This document shows, one piece after another, positions 9,789 through 19,893 of a DNA stretch of 64,000 bases. Position 1 is the stretch's first letter; the number at the start of each line of letters is the position of its first letter. The translations under genes and the position numbers were made by a program. Under the pieces are notes generated by a model. The model saw only the letters and a list, made by a program, of their open reading frames with translations, was not told the DNA's origin and ran no database searches. The DNA lies in the NCBI RefSeq assembly GCF_010093085.1, contig NZ_MSRC01000016.1:124001-188000 (forward strand). Reading direction: 5' to 3'. The DNA is from Bacillus sp. SKDU12 (lineage in GTDB: Bacteria; Bacillota; Bacilli; Bacillales; Bacillaceae).

Positions 9789-10685
9789 TTATGCTTGTGC
9801 TTGGCGTTTTTTAGATGCTTCGTTCACCTGTTCATCCGCATGGTAGGATGAACGGACAAGCGGGCCGGCTTCGCAGTGGCTGAAGCCTTTTTGCATCGCG
9901 ATTTCCTTTAATTCTGCAAATTCATCAGGGTGATAATATTTTTGGACTTTCATGTGTTTTTTCGTCGGCTGCAAATACTGTCCTATTGCCATAATATCCA
10001 CGTTGTTTGCCAAAAGGTCGTCCATGACTTCAATAATTTCTTCCTTCGTTTCCCCGAGCCCGATCATGATGCTTGATTTTGTCGGAATGTCAGGCTGCAT
10101 TTCCTTCGCACGGCGCAAAAATTCCAGCGAACGGTCGTATGTCGCCCGCGCACGGACTCTTGGCGTCAGGCGGCGAACTGTTTCGATATTGTGATTCAGG
10201 ATGTCTGGGCGTGTATCCATCAAAGTTTTTAAATTATCATAGTTTCCGCCCATATCAGACGGCAGCACCTCAATTGTCGTGAACGGGCTTTTTCTGCGGA
10301 TCGCACGGACAGTTTCCGCGAAAACGCCTGCCCCGCCGTCCTTCTGGTCGTCACGGGCAACAGCCGTAATAACCGCGTGTTTCAGATTCATAAGCGCGAC
10401 AGAATCGGCTACGCGTTCAGGCTCTTGCAGATCAAGCTCAGTCGGAAGGCCTGTTTTGACAGCACAGAAACGGCATGCTCTTGTACAAACGGAGCCCAAA
10501 ATCATAAATGTAGCTGTACGTCTGACCGCCCAGCATTCATGAATATTCGGACATTTCGCTTCTTCGCATACGGTATGCAGATTGTTTTCCCGCATGAGTT
10601 TTTTAAGTCCTGTATAATTTTCATTTGTATTTAATTTGATTTTGAGCCATTCGGGCTTTCTGAGGTGTTCGTCTTTCTTTGCCAA
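9789..10685 (-). CDS. lipA: Lipoyl synthase
   Basis: 298-residue radical-SAM enzyme that inserts two sulfurs into octanoyl-lipoyl domains. The auxiliary cluster cysteines are Cys40, Cys45 and Cys51 ([12 protein letters not shown]), the radical-SAM CxxxCxxC is Cys67, Cys71 and Cys74, and the C-terminal RSSYHA carries the serine ligand of the auxiliary cluster, so the active site is complete. It is transcribed alone, divergent from lytH across a 230-nt AT-rich gap. The Fe-S operon suf and the lipoyl protein GcvH further along the window are functional relatives but not linked transcriptionally. Confidence 0.96.
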   Translation of the reverse strand: MAKKDEHLRKPEWLKIKLNTNENYTGLKKLMRENNLHTVCEEAKCPNIHECWAVRRTATFMILGSVCTRACRFCAVKTGLPTELDLQEPERVADSVALMNLKHAVITAVARDDQKDGGAGVFAETVRAIRRKSPFTTIEVLPSDMGGNYDNLKTLMDTRPDILNHNIETVRRLTPRVRARATYDRSLEFLRRAKEMQPDIPTKSSIMIGLGETKEEIIEVMDDLLANNVDIMAIGQYLQPTKKHMKVQKYYHPDEFAELKEIAMQKGFSHCEAGPLVRSSYHADEQVNEASKKRQAQA

Positions 10686-10915
10686 TTCCCATCATCTCCA
10701 ATATACTCAATTTCTGTCACGAAACATTCTGAAAACGAGAAAAGTGCAGGTTTTTTTATTTCTGCAACAAAAATAATGTTTTTCTAACTAAAGAAAGTCT
10801 TTTCTTTAGACACTTTACCATAGGAAAAATTTCTCGACAAGGGAAGATCATTACTGACATTTTTAAGCCGGCTTGCCGCAAACTATGTGTATTCAATATG
10901 AAAGGAGATTCTTAT

Positions 10916-11896
10916 GTGAAAGTTTTGTTATCTGCTCTTCTTCTCCTTTTGTTTGCGTTTGAGCCCTCTGCGCATGGAAAAAAACTTACAGATCCAGTGC
11001 TGTCGAAACGAATGGAATTATATCATAAAGTCGAGGCTGTGACGCAGATTCCTTGGTACGTACTCGCTGCTGTCGATCAATATGAGGAAAATGTCCGGAG
11101 CAATAAAAAAGACCTGCCTGACAAAGCAGGAATCATCAGCATCTATATACCGGATGAAATGTGGAGCGGACCTGAAAATCCTAATCCGAAAGATGATGCG
11201 CCGTTAAGCATTAAAGTGTTTGACGGGATCGGGATGGATGGTGATGGAGACGGGAAAGCCGAGGTCAGCAATGATGAAGATATTTTGTATACATTCAGCC
11301 AATACTTGCTGTCATACGGGACAGATGACGACAACATCCGCATCGGGCTTTGGAAGTATTACCGGCGTGACCAGACAGTGGGGATTATTTCTGAATTCAT
11401 GAAGCTGTTTAAAGCATACGGCCGAATTGATCTGGACGAGCATGCGTTTCCGCTTCCAATCAGAACCGATTACAGCTACCGCAGCACGTGGGGAGATGCC
11501 CGCGGATTCGGCGGAAGGCGTATCCATGAAGGCACGGATATCTTTGCCCATTATGGTCTTCCTGTCAGATCCACCTGCTACGGCGTAGTTGAAATGAAGG
11601 GCTGGAACCGCTTCGGAGGATGGAGAATCGGCATCAGAGATATTAACAATACGTATCATTATTTTGCCCACCTCAATGGGTTTGCCAAAGGAATAAAAAC
11701 TGGACAAATCGTTGAACCCGGTCAAGTGATCGGATCTGTCGGCAGCTCCGGATACGGCCCGCCGGGAACCGCTGGGAAGTTCCCGCCGCATCTTCACTAC
11801 GGAATGTACAAAGATAACGGAAAAACTGAATGGTCGTTTGATCCGTACCCGCATTTGCGGGCATGGGAGCGCTATGAATATAAACATAAGAAATAA
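10916..11896 (+). CDS. lytH: L-Ala-D-Glu peptidase LytH (M23 family, spore cortex)
   Basis: 326 residues. VKVLLSALLLLLFAFEPSAHG is a signal or membrane-anchor segment. The middle carries a Gly/Asp-rich loop GIGMDGDGDGKAE. The C-terminal M23 domain has HEGTD (His204, Asp208) and PHLHYG (His292, His294), the zinc ligands and catalytic His. In B. subtilis LytH trims tetrapeptides to single L-Ala side chains in spore cortex under sigma-K control. The GTG at 10916 is used because AAAGGAG ends 9 nt before it; the nearby ATG at 10914 opens straight onto a stop. Confidence 0.9.
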   Translation: MKVLLSALLLLLFAFEPSAHGKKLTDPVLSKRMELYHKVEAVTQIPWYVLAAVDQYEENVRSNKKDLPDKAGIISIYIPDEMWSGPENPNPKDDAPLSIKVFDGIGMDGDGDGKAEVSNDEDILYTFSQYLLSYGTDDDNIRIGLWKYYRRDQTVGIISEFMKLFKAYGRIDLDEHAFPLPIRTDYSYRSTWGDARGFGGRRIHEGTDIFAHYGLPVRSTCYGVVEMKGWNRFGGWRIGIRDINNTYHYFAHLNGFAKGIKTGQIVEPGQVIGSVGSSGYGPPGTAGKFPPHLHYGMYKDNGKTEWSFDPYPHLRAWERYEYKHKK

Positions 11897-11900
11897 CAAA

Positions 11901-11929
11901 AAGCCGCCTCTTTGACAGGTGGCTTATTT
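11901..11929. terminator. Terminator between convergent lytH and yunB
   Basis: AAAGCCGCCT / AGGTGGCTT stem (one G-T pair) between the two converging genes. Confidence 0.6.
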
Positions 11930-12682
11930 GCTGTTTTTTTCACTTTTTGAATCGGCTTCTTTGCCGCTCGGGAGCTGGACAGAAGGCGTGACGCCTGAGC
12001 CGCCGCTTCCATTATAAAACTGCGGCACTTCGCCCTGCACTGCTTTAATGGATACAGGAACATTATTTGTGACGACAGCGGTTTTGCTGGCGAACGGAAT
12101 AATGACCTTCACTTTAATTTCAACAAAGATGCTGATATCAATCAGTGCATTATTTATGCCATACGGCTTGATTTTGGTTTTGACATCTGTAAAAGCGTCG
12201 CCGATTAAATTAAACCGGACCGGAATTTTCGGCCCGAGGTTTCCAAGGAGGCTGTTGCCGGTTACCTGTCCGAGCGGAATGTTAATCATAATATTTTCAC
12301 TGGCGCCGCTGTGACCGGTATGGTTTTCCATCTCTTTCAAATGAGCCTGAAGCTGCTTTGTTACTTTTGTTTTCACACTGTTTATAACCTGTGTATTAAA
12401 ATCGATTGTCGTTAAGTTCCCGTTTTCATCGGAATTCATTTGAAACATGTCTTTCATATTTTCACTGTCGGACATGTAATCCTCAATCGAGTCCTGGATC
12501 ACCTCTGTCGCCACACGCTTCGTTTCCATCTCGCCGATGCTCATTAAAACAGGTTTAATTGAGCCATTGATCATCCAAAGACTGACTGTTGTTGACAGAA
12601 TAAAAAAGACAACTGACAAGAGCATCACGTACCGGAAAGGCAAAGGTCCTCTCTTGCGAAAAGGGCCGCGATATCTTGGCAA
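11924..12682 (-). CDS. yunB: Sporulation protein YunB
   Basis: 252 residues: basic N-terminus, one membrane helix (VMLLSVVFFILSTTVSLWMI, residues about 18-37), then an extracytoplasmic domain containing INIPLGQVTGNSLLGNLGPKIPVRF, which strongly resembles SpoIIR/YunB-type secreted sporulation proteins. YunB is sigma-E-dependent and needed for efficient sporulation (established for B. subtilis). The Ser/Lys-rich tail is low complexity. It is separated from yunC by 71 nt; the two may share a transcript. Confidence 0.85.
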   Translation of the reverse strand: MPRYRGPFRKRGPLPFRYVMLLSVVFFILSTTVSLWMINGSIKPVLMSIGEMETKRVATEVIQDSIEDYMSDSENMKDMFQMNSDENGNLTTIDFNTQVINSVKTKVTKQLQAHLKEMENHTGHSGASENIMINIPLGQVTGNSLLGNLGPKIPVRFNLIGDAFTDVKTKIKPYGINNALIDISIFVEIKVKVIIPFASKTAVVTNNVPVSIKAVQGEVPQFYNGSGGSGVTPSVQLPSGKEADSKSEKNSK

Positions 12683-12753
12683 GAAAATCCCCCCTTACAT
12701 ATCACAATGTATGCTTGTAAGAGGGGACATAGTAACAGCCGGGCCAAATTATT

Positions 12754-13059
12754 TTAATTCACCATTTTTAAAAGTGCGTCTCTGCCGCTCATGCCGGTAT
12801 GGATGCCGAGATCCTCCGCGGCGTATGTCACGGATTCCAAAGGTGCATCTAATAGCTGGTCAACGGTGCGTACACCGACTGCGCGCCCCGCCACGATGCC
12901 CCGCTCCTTTAGCTTTTCATTGAGCAGCGCCACATCAAGCGCGCCGCACATAATGTATCCGTGATCGTTTGTGACAGCCATAAAATTCGTTTTTGGAAGC
13001 TTCACTGTCACAGCTGTAAAAGGCTGTCCTTCTATCATGATTGGTGTCAGATTCACCAC
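12754..13059 (-). CDS. yunC: DUF1805 family protein YunC
   Basis: 101 residues, a compact domain with the conserved pattern KTNFMAVTNDHGYIMCGALDVALLNEKL and AEDLGIHTGMSGRDALLKM. Function is unknown. The GTG at 13059 is used because AAGGGAG lies 8 nt upstream; the in-frame ATG at 13077 sits on the ribosome site itself. It lies between yunB and yunD. Confidence 0.82.
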   Translation of the reverse strand: MVNLTPIMIEGQPFTAVTVKLPKTNFMAVTNDHGYIMCGALDVALLNEKLKERGIVAGRAVGVRTVDQLLDAPLESVTYAAEDLGIHTGMSGRDALLKMVN

Positions 13060-13124
13060 ATCAAACACTCCCTTCATTCATCACTTTATGATGAAGGGCA
13101 CAGCTTGTTGTGGGCTGACCTCCT

Positions 13125-14513
13125 TTATTGCGCGAGCTTCCATGCGAGCAGATCACGCAAAAACTCCGGCATGAAATATTCCTTTTCTGCGGCGTCGCGG
13201 ATAATTGGAAACATCCTGCCGAGTGTAAACATATCAAGCACGGCAACGGCGTATTGTTTATGTTTTTCAATCTCTTTTCCGTTCAGTGTGATTCGTGTAA
13301 CATGCGTGATTCCGTCATCAAGCCGTTCCGTTTCTACATCAATACCCGCATACACCATTTTCCCCATCACTTCACCGCGGAAGCCGAGCCCTTTGATTCG
13401 GAGCTGTTCCATTTGCTCTGAAGCCGCATGGACAATGGTTTCCTTTAATTCTTCTCCTGTCAGGCGGACAGCCACCGGGTTGATCGGATGAGGACAGATG
13501 CGGTGCAAATCCAGCTTCGTCACAGGACCCGCTTTCAGCGGACCGAGAATAACTCCTGAGTTCACCATACTAATATCCGTCCCGCACCATTCCTTTAACG
13601 CATACGCCAACAGCAAAGGCAGCTCTGATTCTTCAAACCATTTGACCTCAGCATCTTGTGCAAGCTCGGCAACGGCATCGGACAGCATTTCCTCGGCTTC
13701 ACTTTCTTTTTCATGAAGAAATGCTTTTGTTTCGGCGGATTCTCCTCGCCATTCTGCCATGCTCTGCACAGACGCTGTTTTATTGATGATGCTTCGCTGT
13801 ACGCTGTCCACTGTCATTTCTACACAACCGACATAATGCCCGTATTTCTCGGCGCTGGCAAGCAAAACACCGTTCACCACTTGTCCATCTTCAAGCAAAT
13901 GATGGGTGTGCGATTCCAGTATCACATCAATCTCAGGAACCGCTTCAGCCACTGCCTGATCATCAAGAATGCCTAAATGTGACAGCAGAACGATGATATC
14001 AGCCTGCCCTTTCACTTCATGGATGGTGTTTTTTATGCTTTCTAGCGCATCCGTTACTGTCCATCCCAGCTTGTCATAAACGGGATAATACGGCACAGTC
14101 ACGCCTAAGAAAGCGATGGACATACCGTTTTTCAATGTTTTGATATGGGAAGGAACCGCCCAGGACGGACGATGTCCGTTTTTATCAAATAAGTTGGAGA
14201 CAATAACGGGAAATTCAGCATGATCATATAGGGCAGCGAGCTCTTCATGCGGAAGCGTAATCCCTTCGTTATTACCGATCGCCGCTCCATCAATGCGAAG
14301 ACGGTTCAAGAGATCAACATTCGCTTTTCCGAACGTCGCCTCTGTCACAAATTGAAAACGATCAAGATGATCGCCAATATCAAAAACGAGCGTCTCTTCG
14401 CTGTCTGATTGGTGCTCTTTTCTTTTCTGCTCGATATAATCTACAATTTTTGGCCAGTTTTCAAAATGGCTGTGCAAATCATTTGTATGATATAAGCGAA
14501 GCTTCTCCTTCAT
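13125..14513 (-). CDS. yunD: Metallophosphatase / 5'-nucleotidase family protein YunD
   Basis: 462 residues. The N-terminal calcineurin-like domain shows TNDLHSHF, FDIGDHLD, GNNEG, LLSHLG and ESHTHH, the metal-binding set of UshA-type enzymes, with Asn replacing the usual His in GNHE. The C-terminal domain (from about residue 290) holds NSGVILGPLKAG and ICPHPINPV, the nucleotide-binding part. There is no signal peptide, so unlike UshA it appears cytosolic. ATG 14513 follows GGGAGAG. It is probably a nucleotidase or 2',3'-cyclic phosphodiesterase; substrate unproven. Confidence 0.86.
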   Translation of the reverse strand: MKEKLRLYHTNDLHSHFENWPKIVDYIEQKRKEHQSDSEETLVFDIGDHLDRFQFVTEATFGKANVDLLNRLRIDGAAIGNNEGITLPHEELAALYDHAEFPVIVSNLFDKNGHRPSWAVPSHIKTLKNGMSIAFLGVTVPYYPVYDKLGWTVTDALESIKNTIHEVKGQADIIVLLSHLGILDDQAVAEAVPEIDVILESHTHHLLEDGQVVNGVLLASAEKYGHYVGCVEMTVDSVQRSIINKTASVQSMAEWRGESAETKAFLHEKESEAEEMLSDAVAELAQDAEVKWFEESELPLLLAYALKEWCGTDISMVNSGVILGPLKAGPVTKLDLHRICPHPINPVAVRLTGEELKETIVHAASEQMEQLRIKGLGFRGEVMGKMVYAGIDVETERLDDGITHVTRITLNGKEIEKHKQYAVAVLDMFTLGRMFPIIRDAAEKEYFMPEFLRDLLAWKLAQ

Positions 14514-14532
14514 AATATCTCTCCCTAATCGT

Positions 14533-15354
14533 TCAGCTGAAAATACCTTCATAAATAAGCTGGCAGCCGATTAAAATCAATACGATCCGCATGATCATTA
14601 CGATCCTTTTCGTCTGCATTTTTCTATTGATGGCGGCGCCAAGCTTTCCGCCAAACCAAGCGCCGGGCACAAGTGCGAGGGCGTACAGCCAATTGACATG
14701 CCCGGAAATGATATGTGAAACAGAGCCTGTCATAGAGGACAGGAAAATAATAAACATCGACGTTGCCACGGCAACCTTCGGCGGAAACAGGAATAAAAGC
14801 ATCATCGCCGGGACCATCAGCGAACCGCCGCCTATTCCGAAAAGCCCGCCTAAAAAGCCGACAACAAAGGCAATCGCAATGCCAATAGGAGCCTGATATG
14901 AGTACGTATAAGGCTCACCGGCATCATCTTGGAAGGTCCGAATAATGCCTTTGTGGGCTTTGTTGATCGGCCGGGCTTTCGCTTTCAGCATTAAAGATAA
15001 TGAAATAAGAATCATAAAGATGCCAAACCAAACGGAAAACGAGTTTGAATTGAACAGCTTTGACACGTAAGCTCCGATAATGCTGCCGGGGCCTGAACCG
15101 ATAAAGAAAATGAGCCCGCTTTTATAATCAACGGTTTTATATTTCATATAAGCTAAAGTTGAAGACAGACCCGTAAAAATAATGACCAAAAGCGAAGTTC
15201 CGATCGCGACCTGCGGCGTCACATCCTGAAACAGCGGCGTCACTGTGCTTAAAAACATCAGAGACGGCACGATGATAATGCCGCCGCCAAGTCCAATCAG
15301 GCTCCCTACCGTACCTGCAATAAATCCCAGTACGACCAAAATCACAAACGACAT
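14533..15354 (-). CDS. yunE: TauE/SafE-type membrane permease YunE
   Basis: 273 residues with about eight membrane helices and the two family signature loops GSLIGLGGGIIIVPSLM and GGLFGIGGGSLMVPAMM placed in the two halves, an internal repeat typical of TauE/SafE (DUF81) sulfite or organosulfonate exporters. The substrate is unknown. It lies 19 nt upstream of yunD on the same strand, and yunF ends 17 nt further upstream, so yunF-yunE-yunD is a likely operon. Confidence 0.88.
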   Translation of the reverse strand: MSFVILVVLGFIAGTVGSLIGLGGGIIIVPSLMFLSTVTPLFQDVTPQVAIGTSLLVIIFTGLSSTLAYMKYKTVDYKSGLIFFIGSGPGSIIGAYVSKLFNSNSFSVWFGIFMILISLSLMLKAKARPINKAHKGIIRTFQDDAGEPYTYSYQAPIGIAIAFVVGFLGGLFGIGGGSLMVPAMMLLFLFPPKVAVATSMFIIFLSSMTGSVSHIISGHVNWLYALALVPGAWFGGKLGAAINRKMQTKRIVMIMRIVLILIGCQLIYEGIFS

Positions 15355-15371
15355 CAATCAAAACCTCTTTT

Positions 15372-16220
15372 CTAAAATAAATCGAGCTGTCTCGGTGCAA
15401 GTCCGCTGTACTCGATATTAAGCAGTTCAAGCATCTGCTTACCGTTATCCGCGGCGTCACCGCCGGAATTGTTATTGAACAGGACAAAAACATCCTTACA
15501 TTGCTGCTGCAATTCATTCAGATGTTTTTTCCAATCTATCAGCTCTTGCTGATTATAGCGGTATAAGTACCTGACTTCCCGCCAGTTTTTCCCGCCATCA
15601 GGCTTCATCCAGCCCTGTTTGTTGCGTCCGTGAAGCCTGACGAGCGTTTTGTTTTCATCGGTGGCATGCAGCACAGTCGGAACGCTGCCTTCTCCGATTT
15701 GCGGTTCATCACAGACGCTGTGAATCCAGCCTTCCGCTTTCATAAATGAAAGTGTCTGCTCATAAAATGACGGCGAGAACCACGAGCGATTTCTGAATTC
15801 AAGCGCACATGGAATATCTCCCATTTGGCGCTTGCACCATCTCAAGTAGGCGACATTCTCCTTCTTGCAGTCAAACCACGGCGGGAATTGGAACAGCACC
15901 ATGGCAAGCTTATTGCTATGTAAATATGGCGTTAACGATACCTTAAATGCGGCAAACATCTCCTCTTTCGAATCAAAAGGAATGTCACCGCGCTGATGAC
16001 CCGTCATGCCCTGATATGCTTTCACGATAAATTGGAAGGATTCGGGCGTTTCTTTGACCCATTTTTCATTATTGCGCGCAGGCTGAATCGCGTAAAAGCT
16101 TGCGTCTAATTCAACGATCGGAAAATGGGAGGAATAGGCCTGCAATTTTTTCTGGCTGGCCGTTTTCGGCGGATAGATGCTGTCATGATCCCCCCACCCC
16201 GTCAGTCCGATATAAATCAC
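15372..16220 (-). CDS. yunF: DUF72 family protein YunF
   Basis: 282-residue TIM-barrel-like DUF72 protein. It starts IYIGLTGWGDHD, continues with VELDASFYAIQP, LVRLHGRN and YRYNQQEL, then DVFVLFNNNSGGDAADNGKQM, the family signature near the C-terminus. Biochemical role is unknown; distant similarity to xylose isomerase-like barrels is family knowledge. GTG at 16220 is chosen because AGAGGTG precedes it at 7 nt; the ATG at 16226 is too close. Confidence 0.82.
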   Translation of the reverse strand: MIYIGLTGWGDHDSIYPPKTASQKKLQAYSSHFPIVELDASFYAIQPARNNEKWVKETPESFQFIVKAYQGMTGHQRGDIPFDSKEEMFAAFKVSLTPYLHSNKLAMVLFQFPPWFDCKKENVAYLRWCKRQMGDIPCALEFRNRSWFSPSFYEQTLSFMKAEGWIHSVCDEPQIGEGSVPTVLHATDENKTLVRLHGRNKQGWMKPDGGKNWREVRYLYRYNQQELIDWKKHLNELQQQCKDVFVLFNNNSGGDAADNGKQMLELLNIEYSGLAPRQLDLF

Positions 16221-16257
16221 AATCATTCACCTCTCTCCCAGTTTATCACACGTGTTT

Positions 16258-16537
16258 TCAGGTTTCCTCGGAAATGCTGTTTATATGGCAGGAAAATGCT
16301 GAACAAAGATGCTGGTATTGTTCGTCATTCGTATCTCTTGAAGAAGGGGGTATGCTGATATTCTATCGGCGCGTATAACTGTTCACTCGTGAAATTACAA
16401 ATCACGCCGTTGATGCTGTTCTAAAAATGCCGGTTTTCACCTGATTTTATTTTAAAAATAATGTCTTCGAATTGTTCCTGAATCACCAGTGCCGTCACAC
16501 CGCATAGGTGATTCAGGATAGATTTGGCGTGTTCCAT
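16258..16537 (-). pseudogene. yunG: yunG remnant with nonsense codon and frameshift
   Basis: An ATG at 16537 behind AAGGAG opens MEHAKSILNHLCGVTALVIQ and ends after 38 codons at TAG (16421-16423), just after HF. Beyond the stop the same frame continues SINGVICNFTSEQLYAPIEY, which looks like the natural continuation (HFY-N-SINGV). Another frame then reads SRDTNDEQYQHLCSAF to a stop at 16258. A YunG-like hypothetical protein of about 92 residues with a CGVTxLVxQ motif lies here in B. subtilis as I remember it, and 280 nt fits that length. So one nonsense codon and at least one frameshift inactivate it. Confidence 0.6.
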
Positions 16538-16604
16538 TGTCTCCGTCTCCTTATAAAAAAGATACCACGTTGATCACTTTTAAAAAAACAAAGATGCGGA
16601 AATC

Positions 16605-16636
16605 AAAAAAACCCGACAGTTTAACCGCCGGGTTTA
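16605..16636 (-). terminator. Terminator of pucH
   Basis: AAACCCG / CGGGTTT stem at the pucH 3' end with an A run on the plus strand (T run on the minus strand). Confidence 0.65.
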
Positions 16637-17977
16637 CGAAGGAACGACAAGCGCTCCGTCCATGCCTTTTTCTGCTTCCTCTCCTTCACTGTACACACAT
16701 CGCCCTTTACTGTATGTGGCCGAAATGCGGCAAGGAAATGAATGACCTTCATATAGGCTTAGCTTATGCTTTGCAAACATCGATTCTCTTGTGACAGTGT
16801 ACGGCTCCATGCTGACGAGCACAAAATCCGCATCACAACCCGCTTCAAGCCGCCCTTTATTTTGAAGCCCGAATCGCCGCGCAGGCGCTGCCGCTGTCCA
16901 TTCAGCAACGGTTTCAAATGGAATCTGATGTCCAAGTGCCAGTTCCAGCATTCCTAATAAAGTGAACTGTCCGCCATTGATTCCGCCCCATGATAAAAAC
17001 AGATTATCCTCCCGTTTTAAAAATGGATGACAAGGTGAATGATCTGAGGAAATCATGTCAATGTGCCCCGCCATGAGCGCCTCGATCAGCGCTTCCTGAC
17101 TTTGCGGCGAACGAAGCGGAGGCGCGCATTTTGCGACAGAGCCCTTTTCACGTAAGTCATTATGGCTGAACAAGACATAATGCGGGCATGTTTCAACCGA
17201 CACATCAAGACCTTCCTGCTTCGCCTCTCTGATCAGCCGGACCGCTTTCGCCGTACTGATATGAACGAAATGAACCGGACAGCCTGTCACCTTCGCGTAC
17301 TGGATGGTGCGATACACCGCTTCAGCTTCTGCTTCCTCCGGGCGGGAGGCGGCGTACGCATTCGCATCCACCTTTCCTTTATTGGCCAAAACCATCTGTA
17401 AATAGCTTGTGATTGCGTCGCTCTCTGCATGAAGAGCGAGAATTTTTTCCGCAGTCGCGATTTCTGCCATGCCTTTCAGCAAGGTCCTTTCATCAACAGA
17501 GCGGAATTCGTCTGTGCCTGATTTTGATAAGAATGCTTTAAATCCGATGACGCCCGCTTCAGCCATCGGACGGATATCCTCAATGTGGCCGGGCACAAGG
17601 CCGCCCCAAAGCGCAAAATCCACGGCTGATTTTTGCCTGCCGAGTTCAGCTTTTGTAAGTAGATGCTCTGCCGTCACTGTTGATGGAATGCAATTGAGCG
17701 GCATATCGAAATAGGTGGTACAGCCGCCTGCCGCCATCATGCGCGAACCTGTTTCAATTCCCTCCCAGTCCTCTCTTCCCGGTTCATTGAAATGAACATG
17801 GCAGTCTATCACACCAGGGAACACAAATTTCCCATCTGCCTCGATCGTTGCTGCTCCGCTTGCTTCAATAGCAGTATCAATCTCGGCAATAACCCCGTTG
17901 CAAACTGCAATATCCGCTTCTTTCACGCCATCTGGCATCACTGCCTTCGCACCTTTTATCACCATATCGTAAGCCAT
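16634..17977 (-). CDS. pucH: Allantoinase
   Basis: 447-residue cyclic amidohydrolase opening allantoin to allantoate. [10 protein letters not shown] has the paired metal His residues, [10 protein letters not shown] carries the carbamylated lysine, and later HAES, HFVHIST and SSDHSPC supply the remaining metal ligands and catalytic Asp, all intact. It diverges from pucR, whose product controls the puc genes. It acts before PucF (allantoate amidohydrolase) in the pathway completed elsewhere in this cluster. Confidence 0.95.
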   Translation of the reverse strand: MAYDMVIKGAKAVMPDGVKEADIAVCNGVIAEIDTAIEASGAATIEADGKFVFPGVIDCHVHFNEPGREDWEGIETGSRMMAAGGCTTYFDMPLNCIPSTVTAEHLLTKAELGRQKSAVDFALWGGLVPGHIEDIRPMAEAGVIGFKAFLSKSGTDEFRSVDERTLLKGMAEIATAEKILALHAESDAITSYLQMVLANKGKVDANAYAASRPEEAEAEAVYRTIQYAKVTGCPVHFVHISTAKAVRLIREAKQEGLDVSVETCPHYVLFSHNDLREKGSVAKCAPPLRSPQSQEALIEALMAGHIDMISSDHSPCHPFLKREDNLFLSWGGINGGQFTLLGMLELALGHQIPFETVAEWTAAAPARRFGLQNKGRLEAGCDADFVLVSMEPYTVTRESMFAKHKLSLYEGHSFPCRISATYSKGRCVYSEGEEAEKGMDGALVVPS

Positions 17978-18018
17978 ATTGATCCCCCCATGTCAGGTTG
18001 CCGATTTTCTATGTCAGT

Positions 18019-18047
18019 TTATGTAACACATTCCGTTCTATTTTCAA
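18019..18047 (-). promoter_or_regulatory. Probable sigma-A promoter of pucH
   Basis: Minus-strand TTGAAA and ACATAA spaced by 17 nt, about 45 nt upstream of the pucH start. Confidence 0.4.
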
Positions 18048-18117
18048 CAGTTTACTGCTACTATGATCGTATTACATCAGCAAAACCGCTAGAATTCCTA
18101 TTGAAAATTATTCATCT

Positions 18118-18130
18118 TAACCAATGTTTT
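18118..18130 (-). promoter_or_regulatory. PucR box upstream of pucR
   Basis: The minus strand reads AAACATTGGTTAA, a full match to the published PucR recognition pattern WWWCNTTGGTTAA as I remember it. It lies 22 nt before the pucR start, between the divergent pucH and pucR genes, so it may serve both. Confidence 0.65.
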
Positions 18131-18151
18131 TTTAGAAAGGGAGAGTGCGCT

Positions 18152-19747
18152 ATGAATATTTTTGATGTGATGAAAATACCGGCTTATGAAAACGCCACTT
18201 TAATCGCGGGAAAAGCAGGAGGAGAAAGAGAGGTTCAGCATGTCAATATGATGGACGCTCCAGATATCGCGGACTTTTTGCATAAAAATGAATTGCTCGT
18301 TACTACCGCGTATCACCTGAAGGATCATCCGCACCAATTATCTGAACTGATTCGACAAATGGCAAAACGCGGCTGCGCGGGTCTCGGCATTAAAACAAAG
18401 CGCTACTTGGAGGATATTCCAAAAGAAATCATCGAACTGGCTGATTCATACGCGTTTCCAATCATTGAGCTGCCAGAACAAATCCGCCTCGGCGATATTG
18501 TGAATGCAACACTCAGCCACATTCTCGATATGCGTTCTAACGAGCTGCAGCAAGCCATTTACGCGCACAAAAAATTCACAAATCACATTATGAGCGGCAA
18601 GGGACTGCAATCCCTTCTCAAAAAGGTATCAGACCTCCTTCAGCTCCCCGTGCTGCTTCTTGACCAGCATGCCAAAATGCTGTCTGCGTCCGATCATATT
18701 TCAATTGAGACGGAGAAGCTGAAAGGCACCCTGAATACCGTACACGGACCGTTTTTCACTTGTTTCTCTACGATCTCGGACCGACAAACGTATTCTGTTC
18801 TTCCTATTTATAATCACGAAAAAAACTGCGGCTATCTGCTGATACCCGACATGATGCAGGCCGGCGACAAAGGATTGATCCTCACCATTGAGCAAGCTGC
18901 CAACGTCATTTCCTTTGAACTTCTAAAGGAAAATGCGCTGAAGCAATTCAGCCGGCGGGCGCGCAATGAGTTTTTCAGCAATTTTATCGAGCGCTCATTT
19001 TCCTCAGACGATGAAATCAAAAACCGGGCAAAGGAATTTAAGCTGCGCTGGGATCAAAAGTACATGTGTATTGCGGGAAAACTCGACCGGAATCATGAAT
19101 CAATCAGCTTTACAGAAAACCAGCTCGCCTCTGACAGTGTATTCGAATGTCTTGAAGGCGAATTATCAGCCTTCCCGTTTCCGCCTCACCTCTTTATTAA
19201 AGGAAATGTCGGCATTATTCTGATCGAAGCAACAGACAGCTGGAGTGAAATGCACGCCTCGGTGATCAACTTTTTAAAGCAGTTTCAAACACAGATCAAT
19301 GCGCAATTGAAACGGACTGTGTCCTTCGGCATCAGCAATATATGCCAAAAGCTCATTGACGTTCCCGACGCGTTCACCGAAGCCTCAGACGCTCTGCAAT
19401 CAGGACATTTGTCAAGAAGCACAGAGTTTATTCAGGTGTATCACGCCAAAGATGTGCCTGAGCTTCTCCGCCTGCTCCCAGTTGAGGATTTGAAGAAATT
19501 TTACAACTCCACGCTTCAAAGCCTTGCTGAAAAACAGCAGGAGGATCAAAGCCTGCTTCACACGTTATCCGTCTATTTAGAAACACACTGCCAAATTTCC
19601 GAGACAGCAAAGCGTCTTTACGTTCATCGCAATACGGTGATTTACCGCCTTGAAAAATGCGAGGAGCTGCTGGGCAAAAGCTTAAAAGATCCTGAGATGA
19701 CGATGCGTTTGCGGCTTGCCTTACGAATGCAGCGGCTGATCAGTTAA
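18152..19747 (+). CDS. pucR: Purine catabolism regulator PucR
   Basis: 531 residues. The N-terminal PucR domain (about 1-130) begins MNIFDVMKIPAYENATLIAG. The middle is GGDEF/GAF-like. The C-terminal PucR-type helix-turn-helix is YLETHCQISETAKRLYVHRNTVIYRLEKCEELLG. It activates puc genes in response to allantoin-pathway metabolites (established in B. subtilis). The frame stays open far upstream, but the ATG at 18152 follows AAAGGGAG and gives the expected length. Confidence 0.94.
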   Translation: MNIFDVMKIPAYENATLIAGKAGGEREVQHVNMMDAPDIADFLHKNELLVTTAYHLKDHPHQLSELIRQMAKRGCAGLGIKTKRYLEDIPKEIIELADSYAFPIIELPEQIRLGDIVNATLSHILDMRSNELQQAIYAHKKFTNHIMSGKGLQSLLKKVSDLLQLPVLLLDQHAKMLSASDHISIETEKLKGTLNTVHGPFFTCFSTISDRQTYSVLPIYNHEKNCGYLLIPDMMQAGDKGLILTIEQAANVISFELLKENALKQFSRRARNEFFSNFIERSFSSDDEIKNRAKEFKLRWDQKYMCIAGKLDRNHESISFTENQLASDSVFECLEGELSAFPFPPHLFIKGNVGIILIEATDSWSEMHASVINFLKQFQTQINAQLKRTVSFGISNICQKLIDVPDAFTEASDALQSGHLSRSTEFIQVYHAKDVPELLRLLPVEDLKKFYNSTLQSLAEKQQEDQSLLHTLSVYLETHCQISETAKRLYVHRNTVIYRLEKCEELLGKSLKDPEMTMRLRLALRMQRLIS

Positions 19748-19893
19748 CACTTGTCACATTCTCTTACAAACCAAATTGTTTTTCGTCACTTTCAGCAACA
19801 GCACCTGTCTTTTTCGGCTACTGTATCCAATGACACCCGACAGTCAGCACGTTATCATGTTACTAAAGTTCACATGAAAAAGGAGGGACTATC

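Noticed and set aside
17792..18151. Upstream extension of the pucR frame by 120 codons
   Set aside because: It overlaps pucH and the divergent promoter region; the ATG at 18152 has a good ribosome site and yields the known PucR length.
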